Source of the DNA: Saxidomus purpurata
Lineage: Eukaryota > Mollusca > Bivalvia > Venerida > Veneridae
Direction: 5' to 3'
Length of the DNA stretch: 64,000 bases
NCBI GenBank assembly: GCA_022818135.1
Contig: JAFMSR010000002.1
Span: 43,286,358-43,350,357 of the forward strand
Position numbers and translations under genes: made by a program
The notes under the pieces: model-generated
What the model saw: only the letters and a program-made list of their open reading frames with translations
Told to the model about the DNA's origin: nothing
Database searches by the model: none
Shown here: in pieces, positions 1-13,800 of the stretch
Numbering within the stretch: position 1 is the stretch's first letter
Layout: the number at the start of each line of letters is the position of its first letter

Positions 1-428
1 TTGAGTTTTACCAGATACAAGACAGTCTAGCATCTGAAATAAAATGCTTAAAAAACATCAACAACATTAAAACAAAATTCAAAACCTCAGTAAAAAAAGA
101 AAAGATATAAATTTCACTTCATAGCCCTACTATTTTAATAAAACATATACTGAAAAAAATTATTTAGACTGGTTTCAACCATATTCTGGCTATTTTTACA
201 GGCTATCAATCTTCTTGGGCAGAACAAGTACTAGAACCCTATCCTCAAAAAGAAACTTCCACCTTTATCACATAAAAAGACATCGTAAGTAGCAGGGCTC
301 AATTAGAGGTTACAGTGATTTCAAAGGAGCTCCAATCACTCGACTGAGGAGGCGGTAAGAATTCAAAAAGTCTACAATTTTCAGCCAGAAACTGTTGTTT
401 AACTTACAGCTGCTTTGCTTATTAAATC
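1..428. other. No recognisable gene; distal part of the FAM234B-like locus
   Basis: AT-rich sequence left of the first minisatellite. It lies downstream (minus strand) of the last FAM234B-like exon that I can place, so it is probably intron. I could not identify a further exon here. Nothing else is supported. Confidence 0.4.
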
Positions 429-1200
429 TTGCTGATAGCATACTTACACACTACTTGTATAGAATACTTACACACTTCTTACATAGAATACTTATACACT
501 ACTTGTATAGAATACTTACAAACTTCTTACATAGAATACTTACACACTACTTGTATAGAATACTTACACACTTATTACATAGAATACTTATACACTTCTT
601 GCATAGAATACTTACACACTTCTTTCATAGAATACTTACACACTCTTGCATAGAATACTTACACACTACTTGTATAGAATACTTACACACTACTTGTATA
701 GAATACTTATACACTTCTTTCATAGAATACTTACAAACTTCTTCCATAGAATACTTACACACTACTTGTATAGAATACTTACACACTACTGTAAAAACTA
801 CAACTTCTTACATAGAATACTTATACACTACTTGTATAGAATACTTACAAACTTCTCCCATAGAATACTTACACACTACTTGTATAGAATACTTACACAC
901 TTCTTACATAGAATACTTATACACTTCTTTCATAGAATACTTACAAACTTCTTCCATAGAATACTTACACACTACTTGTATAGAATACTTACACACTTCT
1001 TACATAGAATACTTACACACTTCTTTCATAGAATACCTACACACTTCTTTCATAGAATACTTACACACTTCTTTCATACAATACTTACACACTACTTGTA
1101 TAGAATACTCACACACTTCTTCCATAGAAAACTTACACACTTTTTCCATGGAATACTTACACACTACCTATATAGAATACTTACAGTTCTACTTGCTTAG
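429..1200. repeat. 24-bp minisatellite array (about 30 units)
   Basis: Tandem units close to AGAATACTTACACACTACTT plus four bases (24 bp), with interspersed variants (TTCTTACAT, TTCTTTCAT, TTCTTCCAT). Because 24 is a multiple of 3, the array stays open in several frames and yields spurious IEYLHT-type repeat proteins on the plus strand. One unit near 790-805 is interrupted (ACTGTAAAAACTACAAC). No sign of genuine coding use. Confidence 0.93.
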
Positions 1201-1640
1201 AACATTTTATATAATTTATATAATTTTCCTAAAAACATGTCTTATATTTCAAATGTTCTGTACAACATGCTCTCATTTTAAGTAGACAACAATGTACATA
1301 TGAGTGTATGAACAACTATCCAATCACTTTACAGAGTGCTTTTAAAATGAAAAAAAAAATTGGCGGCATATAATACTCACACACTTCTTCCATAGAAAAC
1401 TTACACACTTTTTCCATGGAATACTTACACACTACCTATATAGAATACTTACAGTTTTACTTGCATAGAATATTTTATATAATTTATATAATTTTCCTAG
1501 TAACATGTCTTATATTTCAAGTGTTCTGTACAACATTTGCTCATTTTAAGTAGAAATCAATGTACATATAAATGTATGAACAACTATCCAATCACTTTAC
1601 AGAGTGCTTTTAAAATAAAAAAATTGGCAGCATAAATACT
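1107..1640. repeat. Tandem duplication of a ~268-bp segment
   Basis: The segment 1107-1374 (end of the minisatellite plus unique AT-rich sequence) is repeated at 1375-~1635. Both copies contain GTATGAACAACTATCCAATC and a poly-A stretch followed by TTGGC(G/A)GCATA. Degenerate 24-bp minisatellite units continue to ~1760. Confidence 0.88.
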
Positions 1641-1805
1641 ACACCCCCCATAAAAAATTACACATTTTGTCCATGGAACTACACACTTCTTCCAGAACAC
1701 TTACACCTGTTTCCTTAGAATACTTACACACTGTTTCCATAGAATACTTACACACAAAACCCATATCATACAATTAATGGAATTTATATAAATCTGCTTA
1801 CTAAC

Positions 1806-4800
1806 CTGGTGAAAGGGTAGACTCAGGTAAATTGCCACCATGACGTTTTCTTCTAACTTCCTGGTAGACAAAAATGGAAGGAGAAGAGACACTTAAGTGA
1901 ATGAAATTTATTTTTCCTGTACTGTAGTTTAAAGCATGTAAAGAATAATCTAAATTAATTTCTGTATCATAGTACATGTATATTGATAACTTATGATATA
2001 AAATTTTCATGATTTTGTTTTAAGACAACAGCTGTCAGTAGGACAGAGCGACCGACTTTTTTAGTGCTTGCCAATAAAACAAACTTTGACAGATAAAGAC
2101 TTTAACTAGGAATTTTTAAGTACAAATCAAGAAACATTTTCACAGAGTTATCTTCTCTTGCTTACAGATAGGTGTCATGATGGTACATAAGTACTCCAAC
2201 TTTCAAAGTAATATCTCAAATGGTTAAGTCAACAAGTGGATTAGAATGAAAATTTTAACCAAGTTTCTTAGTCAACAAGAGCTGTCAGTAGGACAGCGCG
2301 CACGACTTTTTTAGTGCTTGCCAATAAAACAAAACTTAGGCAGTTAAGGGCACACAAGACTTTAACTTTAACTAGGAATTTCTAAGTACAAATCAAGAAA
2401 CATTTTCACAGCGTTATCTTCTCTTGCTTACAGATAGGTGTCATGATGGTACATAAGTACTCCAACTTTCAAAGTAATATCTCAAATGGTTAAGTCAACC
2501 AGTGGACAAGAAAGAAAATTTTAACTGAGTTTCTAAGTCAAAAAGGGCAGTAATTCAAATAAAATCCTTGACAGAATTACCTTCTCCTGTTAATGTTTGG
2601 GGATCATGATGGTAAACAAGTATTCCAACTTTCAAATTAATATCTCAAACAGTTTAGTCAAAAAGTGGACTGGTACGAAAAACTTAACCAAGATTCTAAG
2701 TCGATAAAGGGCCTTAATTTTTAAAACAAATCCCTGACAGAGTTACCTTCTCTTGCCTACAGATGGGGGTATTGATGTAAACAAGTATTCAAAGTTTCAA
2801 AGCAATATCTCAAAGGGTTATGGCAATAAGTGGATTTTACCCATTTTCAATGTATTCAATGTATTTTCTAAGTAAAAAAGGGGCAAAATTCTGTCAAAAA
2901 CCTTGAAAGAGTTATGTACTCTTGTCTGTTGATGGAGGTCATGATGGTAAACAAGTATGGTTAGTTTCAAAGCAATACCTCTAATGGTTTTGAAATAAAG
3001 TGAGGTGGTAAGAAAAACTTAACCAAGCTCAATACACTTTCTAAGTCCAAACAAGAGCTGTCCCTCCCAAGTGACGAATGCCCCCGAAAGAGGTGCCTCA
3101 CAGTCTGTGTCCTCTCCATGTGCTCAATAAATGTGCTATGTAATTTTAAAATCCTTCCATGCATGACAGAGTAATCATGCATACAGTATTCCATTACTTT
3201 AAACCTTGACCTTTGAGGTAGGGACTTGGGTCTTGCCTGGACACATCCGCTTGATGTGCTAGACATTTGTGCACAGTTATTTTAAAATCCTTCAAGGCAT
3301 AATAAAGTTATAGTCCGGACACAAATGTATGCATATATACAGGATTCCATTACCTATAAACTCTAAGTGTGACCTTGACCTTTGTGGTAGGGATGTGGGT
3401 CATGCACGCGACACGTCGTCTTGATGTGCTAGACATTTGTGCCAAATTATTTTAAAATCCTTCAAGGCATGACAAAGTTACAGTCCGGACACGAATGTGT
3501 GCAATATGCTTATATAGAAGAATCAATTACCTTCAAACTCTAAGTATGACCTTGACCTTTGAGCTAGGGACGTGGGTCTTGCACGCGACACGTCGTCTTG
3601 ATGTGCTAGACTTTGTGCCAAGTTATTTTAAAATCCTTCAATGCTGACAAAGTTACGTCCGGACACGAATGTGTGCATATATGCTTATATGGAGGAATCC
3701 ATTACCTTCAAACTCTAAGTATGACCTTGACCTTTGAGCTAGGGACGTGGGTCTTGCACGCGACACGTCGTCTTGATGTGCTAGACATGTGTACCTAGTT
3801 ATTTTAAAATCCTTCAATGCTGACAAAGTTACAGTCCGGACACGAATGTGTGCATATATAGAGGATTCCATAACCTTCATACTCCAAGTGTGACCTTCAC
3901 CTTTGAGGTAGGGATGTGGGTCTTGCACGCGACACGTCGTCTTGATGTGCTAGACTGTGTGCCAAGTTATTTTAAAATCCTTCAATGCTGACAAAGTTAC
4001 AGTCCGGACACGAATTTGTAAGTGGGGCGCACGGACGGACGGACGGACGGACGGACGGACGGACGGACGGACAGACGGTCAGACGGACAGACGGTGCGAT
4101 TTTAATATGCCACCCTTCGGGGGCATAAAAAGGTCCATAATTCTGTCAAAAACCTTGACAGAGTTATGTACTCTTGTCTGTAGATGGAGGTTATGATGGT
4201 AAACAAGTATGGTAAGTTTCAAAGCCATACCTCATACCTTTTGAAATAAAGTGGGGTGGTACGAAAACTTAACCAAGGTGTGACACCAACGCTGACGCCG
4301 GGGCGAGTAGGATAGCTCCCCTTTTCTTCGAAAAGTCAAGCTAAAAAGGACCATAATTCAAATAAAATCCTTGACTGAATTACCTTCTCCTGTCTATGTT
4401 TTTATCATGATGGTGAAGAAATATTCCAACTATCAAAGTAAAATCTCAAACAGGTCAGTCAAAAAGTGGACTGGTACAAAAACTTAACCCAGATTCTAAG
4501 TTGATAAAGGGCCTTAATTTTTTTTGTCAATCCTAGACAGAGTTACATTCTTTTGCCTACAGATGGGGGCAATGATGTAAACAAGCATTCAAAGTTTCAA
4601 AGCAAAATCTCAAAGGGTTTAGTCAATAGTGGATTTTACCCCTTTTCAATGTATATTCAAAGTCAAAAAGGGGCATAATTCTGTCAAAAACCTTGAAAGA
4701 GTTATGTACTCTTGTCTGTTGATGGAGGTCATGATGATAAATAAGTATGGTATGTTTCAAAGCAATACCTCTAATGGTTTTGAAATAAAGTGGGGTGGTA

Positions 4801-7800
4801 CGAAAAATTTAACCAAGCTCAATACACTTTCTAAGTAAAAAAAGGACCATAATTCTGTCAAACACCTTGACAGAGTTATGTGCTCTTGTCTGTAGATGGA
4901 GGTTATGATGGTTAACAAGTATGGTAAGTTTCAAAGCCATACCTCTAATAGTTTTTAAATAAATTGGGGCAACTAAGGTGTGACACCAAAGTGGATGCCG
5001 ACGCCAAAGCTTCTTCGAAAAGTCGAGCTAAAAACGCCCAAAGTGTAAATGTGCAGGTCTTAAGCACTGTCTAAAAGAACTTTCCTGTTTTTCATTGTAT
5101 TCATAGTGTTCACTTGTAAGCAGTTAAAGAAACAGACATAGATTTGACTGCAGAAACATAAAACATATTCACTTATTTGCAAGATTTCCTACAAACTTTA
5201 TGGAAATGACATTACTAAACTTACTGAGCTGTTAGGTTTTATTAGACCCTCCTCTGTCCACCTGTACTTTGAATCGCGCCCAACAACTTTGAAGAGAAAT
5301 GCATCTTGATGCTTTAAGCTCGTGGTTATACTAAGATGAGAACTTGACTGCATGTAGGCTGACTCCAGGCTCCAGAGAACACTGCCATCCTTACCACTGA
5401 GCATATATACCTGAAGGTCAAGGTCAAAGGTCAAGGTAAAAAAACAAGAGGGCCAAGATGGCCCTATATCGCTCACCTTGGTACAAGTCCACTTGCCTGG
5501 TGGAAGATCACTAGATAATGTTATATACCAAATAAGTTTTCCTATATACGCCTTTTGTAAAACAAATGCCCCCACCCCCCCCGCAAGGTCAATTTGACCC
5601 CAGGGGCTAATTTGAACAAACTTTTAAAAGAGGTCTACTAGGCAATGCTACATGCCAAATATCTAAGCTCTAGGCCTTGTGGTTTCAGAGAAGAAGATTT
5701 TTAAAGTTACTATATATTCCTATGCAAACCTAAGTGACCCCGAGGGGGGGGCAATTTTTTCCCCCGGGCCCCCCCCCCCCCCCCCCCCCCCCCCCTCATA
5801 ATTTGAACAATCTTGGTAGAGGTCCACTAGCCAATGCTACATGCCAAATATCTAAGCTCTAGGCCTTGTGGTTTCAGAGAAGAAGATTTTTAAAGTTTTT
5901 ACTATATAAGCCTATGTAAAACTAAGTGACCCCGGTGCGGGGTCAATTTTGATCCGGGGATCATAATTTGAACAATCTTGGTAGAGGTTCCTAGCCATGC
6001 TACATGCCAAATATCTAAGCTCTAGGCCTTGTGGTTTCAGAGAAGAAGATTTTTTAAGTTTTTCCTATATATTCCTATGCAAAACTAAGTGATCCCGGTG
6101 GTCAATTTCAATTTGACCCGGGGTCATAATTTGAACAATCTTGGTAGAGGTCCACTAGACAATGCTACATGCCAAATATCTAAGCTCTAGGCCTTGTGGT
6201 TTCAGAGAAGAAGATTTTTAAAGTTTTTTCTATTTTTTGCCATAGCAACCAGAGTTCTGCATGGAATGGAATTCTTTGAACAATTTTGGTAGAGCTTCAT
6301 GCAAGGAACATTCCTGCATAGTTTTATCAACATTGGCCTAGAGGTTTCAGAGGAGATGTCATTTGAATCAAATGTTGACGGACGACGGACGACGGACAAT
6401 CATCGATCAGAAAAGCTCACCCTGGCGTAGCCAGGTGAGCTAAAAAACAACAGTGAATATATTTCCCTTGAAAAACTATCAACAGCAACAAGACTTTTAA
6501 TTTTCAGCAAGTGAAAGTCATTAACTTCAAATACACAAACCTTTCTTTTACTTTTTAAAATTCAGTAAACCATGGGGAAAGACAGTGAACAACATGTATT
6601 AACAGGAAAATGCATTCCTGTATAAAGAAACAAAACAACCATTACACCAAACACATGTATACAGATATTTTGATGCAAATCTGTCAAAATACATAAACAT
6701 TAAGAAGGAAAAAATATTTGAGTTTCTTGTGCATTACTCCATGATACTTGCATATGTTTCAAACTGGGTATTACACCCTTAGATAAATCACTACACTTCT
6801 CACTGTAACAGGTTCAAGCCCAGCCACATACCCAATTCTTCAACCGATAAAGTTGGAAGGTTCTATACAAGAGGATGGGAGTGTTAAGTACTGGTATTTC
6901 TCAGGAGAGATAGCAAGGTAAATTGTCCATTTACAAATAACTGAAATACTGTTGAGCCCGCGTCAAACCTTATGATGGAAAAGACACCATTAAGCATATA
7001 ACTACCCGTATACCCCGGTAAATGAAGTTTAAGGGGTACATCTCTCCATCCATCCGTGTGTCTGTGCACATTTTGTCCGCATAATTTCTCAGCAACCACT
7101 GGCCAGATACCAATGAAACTTTACTTGAGTGATTGATACCATGTCTATTTGTGAAAATCGTCAGCATGTTGCACTCGGGTTGTTTTCCCTTGAGTTATGG
7201 CCCTTTGATTTTTTTAGCAGAATTTTCATTGAGTTACATCTTTTTTTCTTTTTTTTTTAAAGCAAATTTTGTCAGTGCTATTTCTCAGCAACCACTGGCA
7301 GGAAATCAATGAAACTTCAAAGGAGTGATTGATACCAAGGCTATTTATGCATATTGTCGGCATGTTGCGCTCAGATAATTTTCCTTTGAGTTACAGCTTT
7401 TTGTTTCTTTTCAGTAAATTTTGTCGGTGCTATATCTCAGCAACCACTGGCTGGAAATCAATGAAAAGCCTATTTATGCATATCCTCGGTATCTTTTGCT
7501 AAGATCATTTTTCATTGAGTTTAAGCCCTTTGATTTTTTCATAGGTATAGTGTACATAGAGATTTTTGTTAGGCTACCACTGGATGGGAGGGGAATCTGT
7601 TCAGTGGAAACAGTCTTTTAGGTATTCATATATACATATCTGTGTGTAAGCCACGACAGGGGTATTACTCACCTTCAGTGATATTTCTAGATTTTCAAAG
7701 AGTCATCAATAAAATAATTCACAATACTAGACAAACTTACGTATGAGCTGTTATAGTCCATCCACTCACCAAGGTTCCATGTTACCATGAAGTCAATATA

Positions 7801-10800
7801 GCTGTCATCATCAAAATACCCGGGGGCTGGAGTCCTGAAGGCAACGAAAGTAGTTCCAATAATGTTAGGTTAGACTGTACTAAATATTTGCTATTTAACC
7901 TGTAATGTTAAAATCAATTTACTTTTGCTAAGAATTTTGCTTATCATAAAATTATGTCTTCTATAGGAAAAGCATAATTGTATAAAACCAACCATGTTAC
8001 ATTCTACCCCAAGTCTGAAATATTTTTGATACATATTGAAAAAGTGATCTTGAATAACATGAACTGTGGTCCTACCTATCAGAACTGTCGGCACACTTTC
8101 CATAAGTAATACATTCAAACTCTTGTTAAAAACTACCACCAGAAAAAGACTAGCTTTTGAACAAACACATACAGGAAATAAACAGCAATATATACAAATA
8201 CAGAAGTACCATATTTTTTATGTAAACAAATACCATCTGTTAACAATGACCATTTTAGCTTTCTATAGTCAGTGGTCTCAATTCATAGGTACTGTAAAAT
8301 CTTTAAATTGCGAGATTTTTATTTTTGCTAATTTTCGCTATTGAAGCACCTCGCAAATTCACCAAACTCAATAAAATAACAAGCAAACAATGATTATATA
8401 TAAACAAGTGCTTAGTTGCACATTCGAACACTGGAAAATAAATAAACAAGAGGGCCATGATGGCCCTGTATCGCTCACCTGTCTACCATTGGCAAAAATA
8501 AAAAGGTTATTAATAGCAGAAAGGATCAATTTTTACCTTTGGCTCATGATATCCTCTTAATAAGCCTATGTAAAATCAAAAGACCCCCCCAGGCGGGTAA
8601 TTTTGACCCTGGGGCCACCCGGATTTGAACAATCTTGGTAGAGAGTCAATTATTGCCACATGCTGAATATCTAAGCTCTACGGCCTCATTATTTTGCTGT
8701 CTGATCATGAACTGCACTGTTGGCTATTCATTTTTTTGCTGTCTGATCATGATCTGCCTGTAAGCTATTCATTGTATGTTGGCTGGTCATGATCTGCACT
8801 GTCAGCTTTTTATTTTTGCCTGTCTGATCATGATCTGCACTGTTTGCTATGCATTATTTAGCTGTCTGATCATGATCTGCACTTTCATAATTTAGCTGCC
8901 CCTCTGATCATGATCTGCACTTCCATTATTTTGCTGTCTGATCATGATCTGCACTTTCTGACAAATTTCAAGGATATCTGGGCTGAAAATGTAACTCTAG
9001 AGTGTTAACAAGGTTTTTCCATATTTGGGCTGTGACCTAGTTTTTGACCCCAGATGACCCATATTCGAACTTGGGCTAGAAATCAACTTAACAACCTTTC
9101 TGACAAATTTCCAGGATATTTGGGCTGAAAATGTTACCTCTAGAGTGTTAACAAGGTTTTTCCATATTTGGGCTGTGTGACCTAGTTTTGACCCCAGGTG
9201 ACCCATATTAAAACTTGAGCTAGAAATCATAGAAACAACCTTTTCTGACAAATTGCCAGGATATTTGGACTGAAACAGTAGCCTCTAGAGCCTTAACAAG
9301 ATTTTTCTATTTTTGGGCTCTGTGACCTAGTTTATGACCCCAGATGACCCATATTCGAACTCGTCGCAACGAGTAATTACTGGGACAACACCCTGACCAA
9401 GTTTCGTGACAACTGGGAAAAAAATGACCCTAGAGTGTTAAAAAAAAAAAAAAAAAAAAACAAACCAACCCCCGCAAACTAAAAGTGGACCGACCCCCCC
9501 CCCCCCCCCCCCCCCCGGACATTCATCGATCCTAATAGCTCACCCTGAGCCAGCTCAGGTGAGCTAAAAATTTAAAAATCGTGGAGTGGACAACTTGCGA
9601 ATAAAAAGATTTTCACAGGTATGACTGCAATGATTCCTCAGCTTTTGCGGCATTCATTACACACATTTACTATCTTTTAACAATACAGCACTAAAATAGC
9701 AGTGCTGCACTACTGTCTCATAATTGGATGATTTAATTTACCAGTTTACTTAATTTTGCAAATTAAATTCTTCTGATATACAGTAAAATTCCTGCTTGTT
9801 TCAAAGTACTTTACTGGTTCCATTAATGTATTTTCATTGATATTTAGGCCGTTTCCATCAAACTTTCATTTTCTTATAACTGTAAATTGACTTAATAGGA
9901 GCCATCTGTAGTTCTGGCAATTTTGGTTTAGTGAATCAAATTCTTACTGTATTTTATTCAACGATAAAAAACAGGGAGGCATTATTTCTTATGCTTAAAC
10001 ATACCCGTAGGTCTCCATTCCAGGGAAGTTGGCCGTCCAAGTAAGATTCAGATCAACTCCACTGTACAGATTGTTAATTCCTTCAAATGATGTCATCAGT
10101 ATATCTTTAACACCATCATTGTTATAATCAACTATCACTGGAGGAACCATCACACCCTTCTCCTTACCCCTGTAACAATAAATAAACCCTTTTATTTCTA
10201 GTCCTGCTGTTTTCTTCATGAAACTTGGTCACAATGACTTCCTCAATGAAATGTAGGTTAAGTTCGAATATGAAAAATCTGGAGTCACAGAGTCAAATCA
10301 TAGAAAAATCTTTTCCGTCACTTAATTTTTGAATGGAAATCACCATGAAATATTAAATGGCATAGTCTATTTTTAAATTTCACACATAAATGTTTACAAA
10401 ACAACACAACGTATACTAGAGCCACAGAATGTGTCGTTGTTTGTAAAAATGGTCATTTGAAAAGCAAACACATGGCTCTTCATAAGTTTTTGGATTAAGT
10501 CGGCTGAAGGAAAATCTAAGATAATAGTAGACTTCAAAATTTACATATTAATATATTTGAAGCAAGAAGTCAGATCTGCACTTCTAGCTTATTTGAATAC
10601 AATAATAAATACCAAGGACAACATATCTGTGCTCACACTCTCAATATACCTACTAAATGACAAATTATGAATAAAAAAGACAAATTGATAATTATACTTG
10701 TATATAATAAATATTCCATTTTCATCCTTTTCAATCCCGAAGTATTCACTAGCACTGTTTTGGTCGCAGACATCAGCATCATCTACCAGTATATAGTGAC

Positions 10801-13800
10801 AAAAATCCTTCACAGATATGCCCATTAGGTCACCTAAAAATATAGAATGTGGATGTATGCTGAACTAATTTACTGTATCCGATCTTTTATTTTGTTCACC
10901 AATTCTGATGACGTTTTTACATTCAATATAAATGCTTACTACAGAGATCTTAAAGCTGGTAGAATTTCTAGTGCCAGCATGAAAAACTTAAAAGTGGGGA
11001 CATGAAAAAAAAAAAGCAGCTTTTATTGGAAATCAGTGAAGGTTTTTATTTCTAAAGTTTAGAACAAGCATTATTAAATTAAACAACTCTAACCATTCAC
11101 ATATTTTAACCGCAAGTAAATATTAAAGAAGATCCCCAAATTTCTTGGGCTCATGCCTGTTTATAAACTGACTCTCTTACAATGTGAACAATTTATGGTA
11201 TTGTCCAAATCGAAATACTATAGCCATGTCGGTAGTGTCCTTAAACAAGACACAAATAGTTCTACATTGCCTCTCTCTCTTCGAGGTTGATTCCATCTGG
11301 AACGAGTCTCAAGAGCGACTAATATAAGTTGTAAGACTTGTTTCGCAATTGAGAATAAATAAATTAGTATAAAAAAAAAGTAAAAAAGAAATAATATTCT
11401 AGAAATTTGATGGGGGAACTCGTTCACTAATCTTACTGACGTTTAACTTGTTTTTTCATAAATGGTACCTGAAATGGTCTCTCCTCCACTACCAAACAGG
11501 ATGTAGGTGGCGCTACCTTTAACTGGTGTGTACATAATAGGACTCATGTATGTTTCTTTACTGTTGGGCATTTCTAGGTACCGCTTTCCGAACGGTTTAC
11601 CAGTAGCACCGGACAGTGCAACAAGTCTACCCGACTCACGGTTGTGGTCCTTAAAAGAAGAGAAAATGAATGTACAGTAAACTCCAAATACAAGAAACTA
11701 CTTGGGATCATTTTAATATGTTCCTTATATCCAGAGTATGATATATCCGCATAGCAGCTTCATATTAAATAAAGAAGGAATAAAATAAGGCCCGGAAAAT
11801 GTGTTCCTTATATCTGGACTTTTACTATATCTGGAGTCAAAACCATGTTTTTTTACTTAATGATCATGCTGTTCCTCATGAAAAATTGCTGCTAAAAAGT
11901 GTTTATTTTTTGCAACATCATTGGAAAAAATACTGTGCTACATGTATATAATCAATGTACTTTTGATTTTAAAAAGCACTGTAATGAATGCTTTCTTCCA
12001 AGTAACAGCCAATTTCACTGGTAAGACATTTTTCTTGGTAATATCTAGGTCATAAAATAATTATTACCACTATGAGAAACAGATATATTCAAAAATATCA
12101 TGGGTCTTTAAAAATGGCTGTCTGGAATATAACATTACTGGTAGTCAGTAGCAACGGACTGCTTTATTGTGGTGACCACTTACTCGGGTTCAACTGTACA
12201 CTATCAGCGTATAATAATCATATAGAGCATAATTATATATGTATAATAGTATAACTTAATTGGGTACAAATAATATTCGCAGTCATGTTGTTATAATAAC
12301 ACTTGGTGTTCACGTGAATAACGCGAAATTATACCGATACCAACATTTTCGTTTATTTTATGGTTAAAACTCTATTTTTATTGAGTTTGTTTCTATAATA
12401 GCATCGAAATCGCGGGAAACGTCATCAGAAAAATAGAACAAATGACGTCATTTAACGACGCCACCGCCGCATGGTCTCCAGCATTAATAAGCCGGTATAC
12501 TTTTTGGACGTAAATCCGGGCTAAAGATTGCAAACAGTGAAAAATAAAAATGGTAATCCACTGTTTCAAAATATGGATTATCACTTTTATTTCACTGGCT
12601 CTATAATTCACGGAAAACATAAAATAAAGCATCTTATATTGTATAATAGCATCGTATTAGTATAATAGCATCATGTTGTTATAATATCATCGTATCTCTA
12701 TAATAGCATCGTATCTCTATAATAGCATCATATCGTTATAATAGCATCGTATTGCTATAAAAGCATCATATTGCTAAGGGTTACCAATACTTTCATAGAC
12801 AGAGCTGTTATGCAATTTTCTTCCACAGAATCTTTATATTTTTACATTTCTTTAAATGTAAGTTCAGAGCATTCTACTCTGTATCAAAGTCTTTCATATA
12901 TAAACTATAAATTATACCCTGTTTTAAAAGAAAAGACTGAGTTACTAGCTAGGAGAGTTACTGGCTAAATCTGAAAGTTCCTTACATCCGGCCTCTTCTC
13001 GCTATCTCCACCATTTGCAATAAGCATCTCGGGAACACCATCACCGTCCCAGTCTGGTAAGGCAGCAGCATGGTAGGTGTTCCAGTAGGCTTGGAAAAAC
13101 TCATCGTTCTCACATGTCCATAACGTCTCACCTAATTATGAACAAACTCATGTTCTTTTATAACTGCTGAGCAAAATTAGTAATACATTCTATGAACAAT
13201 CATAAGGGTATTTATTGTAAATCATGAAATTTTCAAGAGAAATTTATTTTCGTGTATCTTGACAAGAGCATTACTTCACAAATTCATCATTTTACTAACA
13301 CAAAATTCTCCGGAAATGATCGATATTGTTACAACTATGACCCTCATGTGAGACTACCTTCATATAATTATAATTATCTTATCTTGTACTAATTTCTGAC
13401 TATTCAATTGCTAAATCAACATTGTGTGAGAATCATTAATTTTTTCATCAACAGACGCTTGATTTGATATGATGATCCATATACAGTGTTTATAAGAGTT
13501 ACCTCTCTTGTAGCTATAAACAGTCAACTCAAACTCGGACGTTTTGCAGGAAAAATATGGTAAGCCATACACTGTGCAACTATACCAACTTATAATACAA
13601 TACCTAAGTAAGGATCAAATGCAGCTATCTGTCCCATTCTTCCTGTTGCTATGCAGTCTTTCTTGCTGTCTTTGTTTACGTCAAAGTCCTCACAGTTCAG
13701 TACAAAAGCTTCCATCCTGATTTTCATTGACCACAGCTGTGACCCATTGTGACCATTCAATGCTATCAAGTTGCCCATACATGGGTAGTCCTGCCCTGTA

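Larger units (their letters stand above)
2540..5034. repeat. Two diverged copies of a ~0.7-kb pearl-type body and tail
   Basis: 2540-3050 plus 4126-4345 align with 4350-5034 in order and orientation: same 'gacagaattaccttctcc', 'caagctcaatacactttc' and 'ctcttgtctgtagatgg' blocks. Each copy ends AAGGTGTGACACCAA ... CTTCGAAAAGTC(A/G)AGCTAAAAA (ends ~4345 and ~5034), a pearl-like 3' tail. The left copy is split by the insertion at 3051-4126. All of it is intronic to the FAM234B-like gene. Confidence 0.8.

Noticed and set aside
429..1200. CRISPR-like array
   Set aside because: Short units are contiguous without unique spacers and the genome is eukaryotic; a minisatellite explains it.
395..1285. 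296-aa plus-strand ORF and two others rich in IEYLHT / HRILTH repeats
   Set aside because: Pure translation of a 24-bp minisatellite whose unit is a multiple of three; open in several frames with no signal peptide or gene context.
3613..4196. ORFs with RTDGRTDGRTDG or MCQVILKSFNADK
   Set aside because: Translations of pearl-type core repeats and the ACGG microsatellite.
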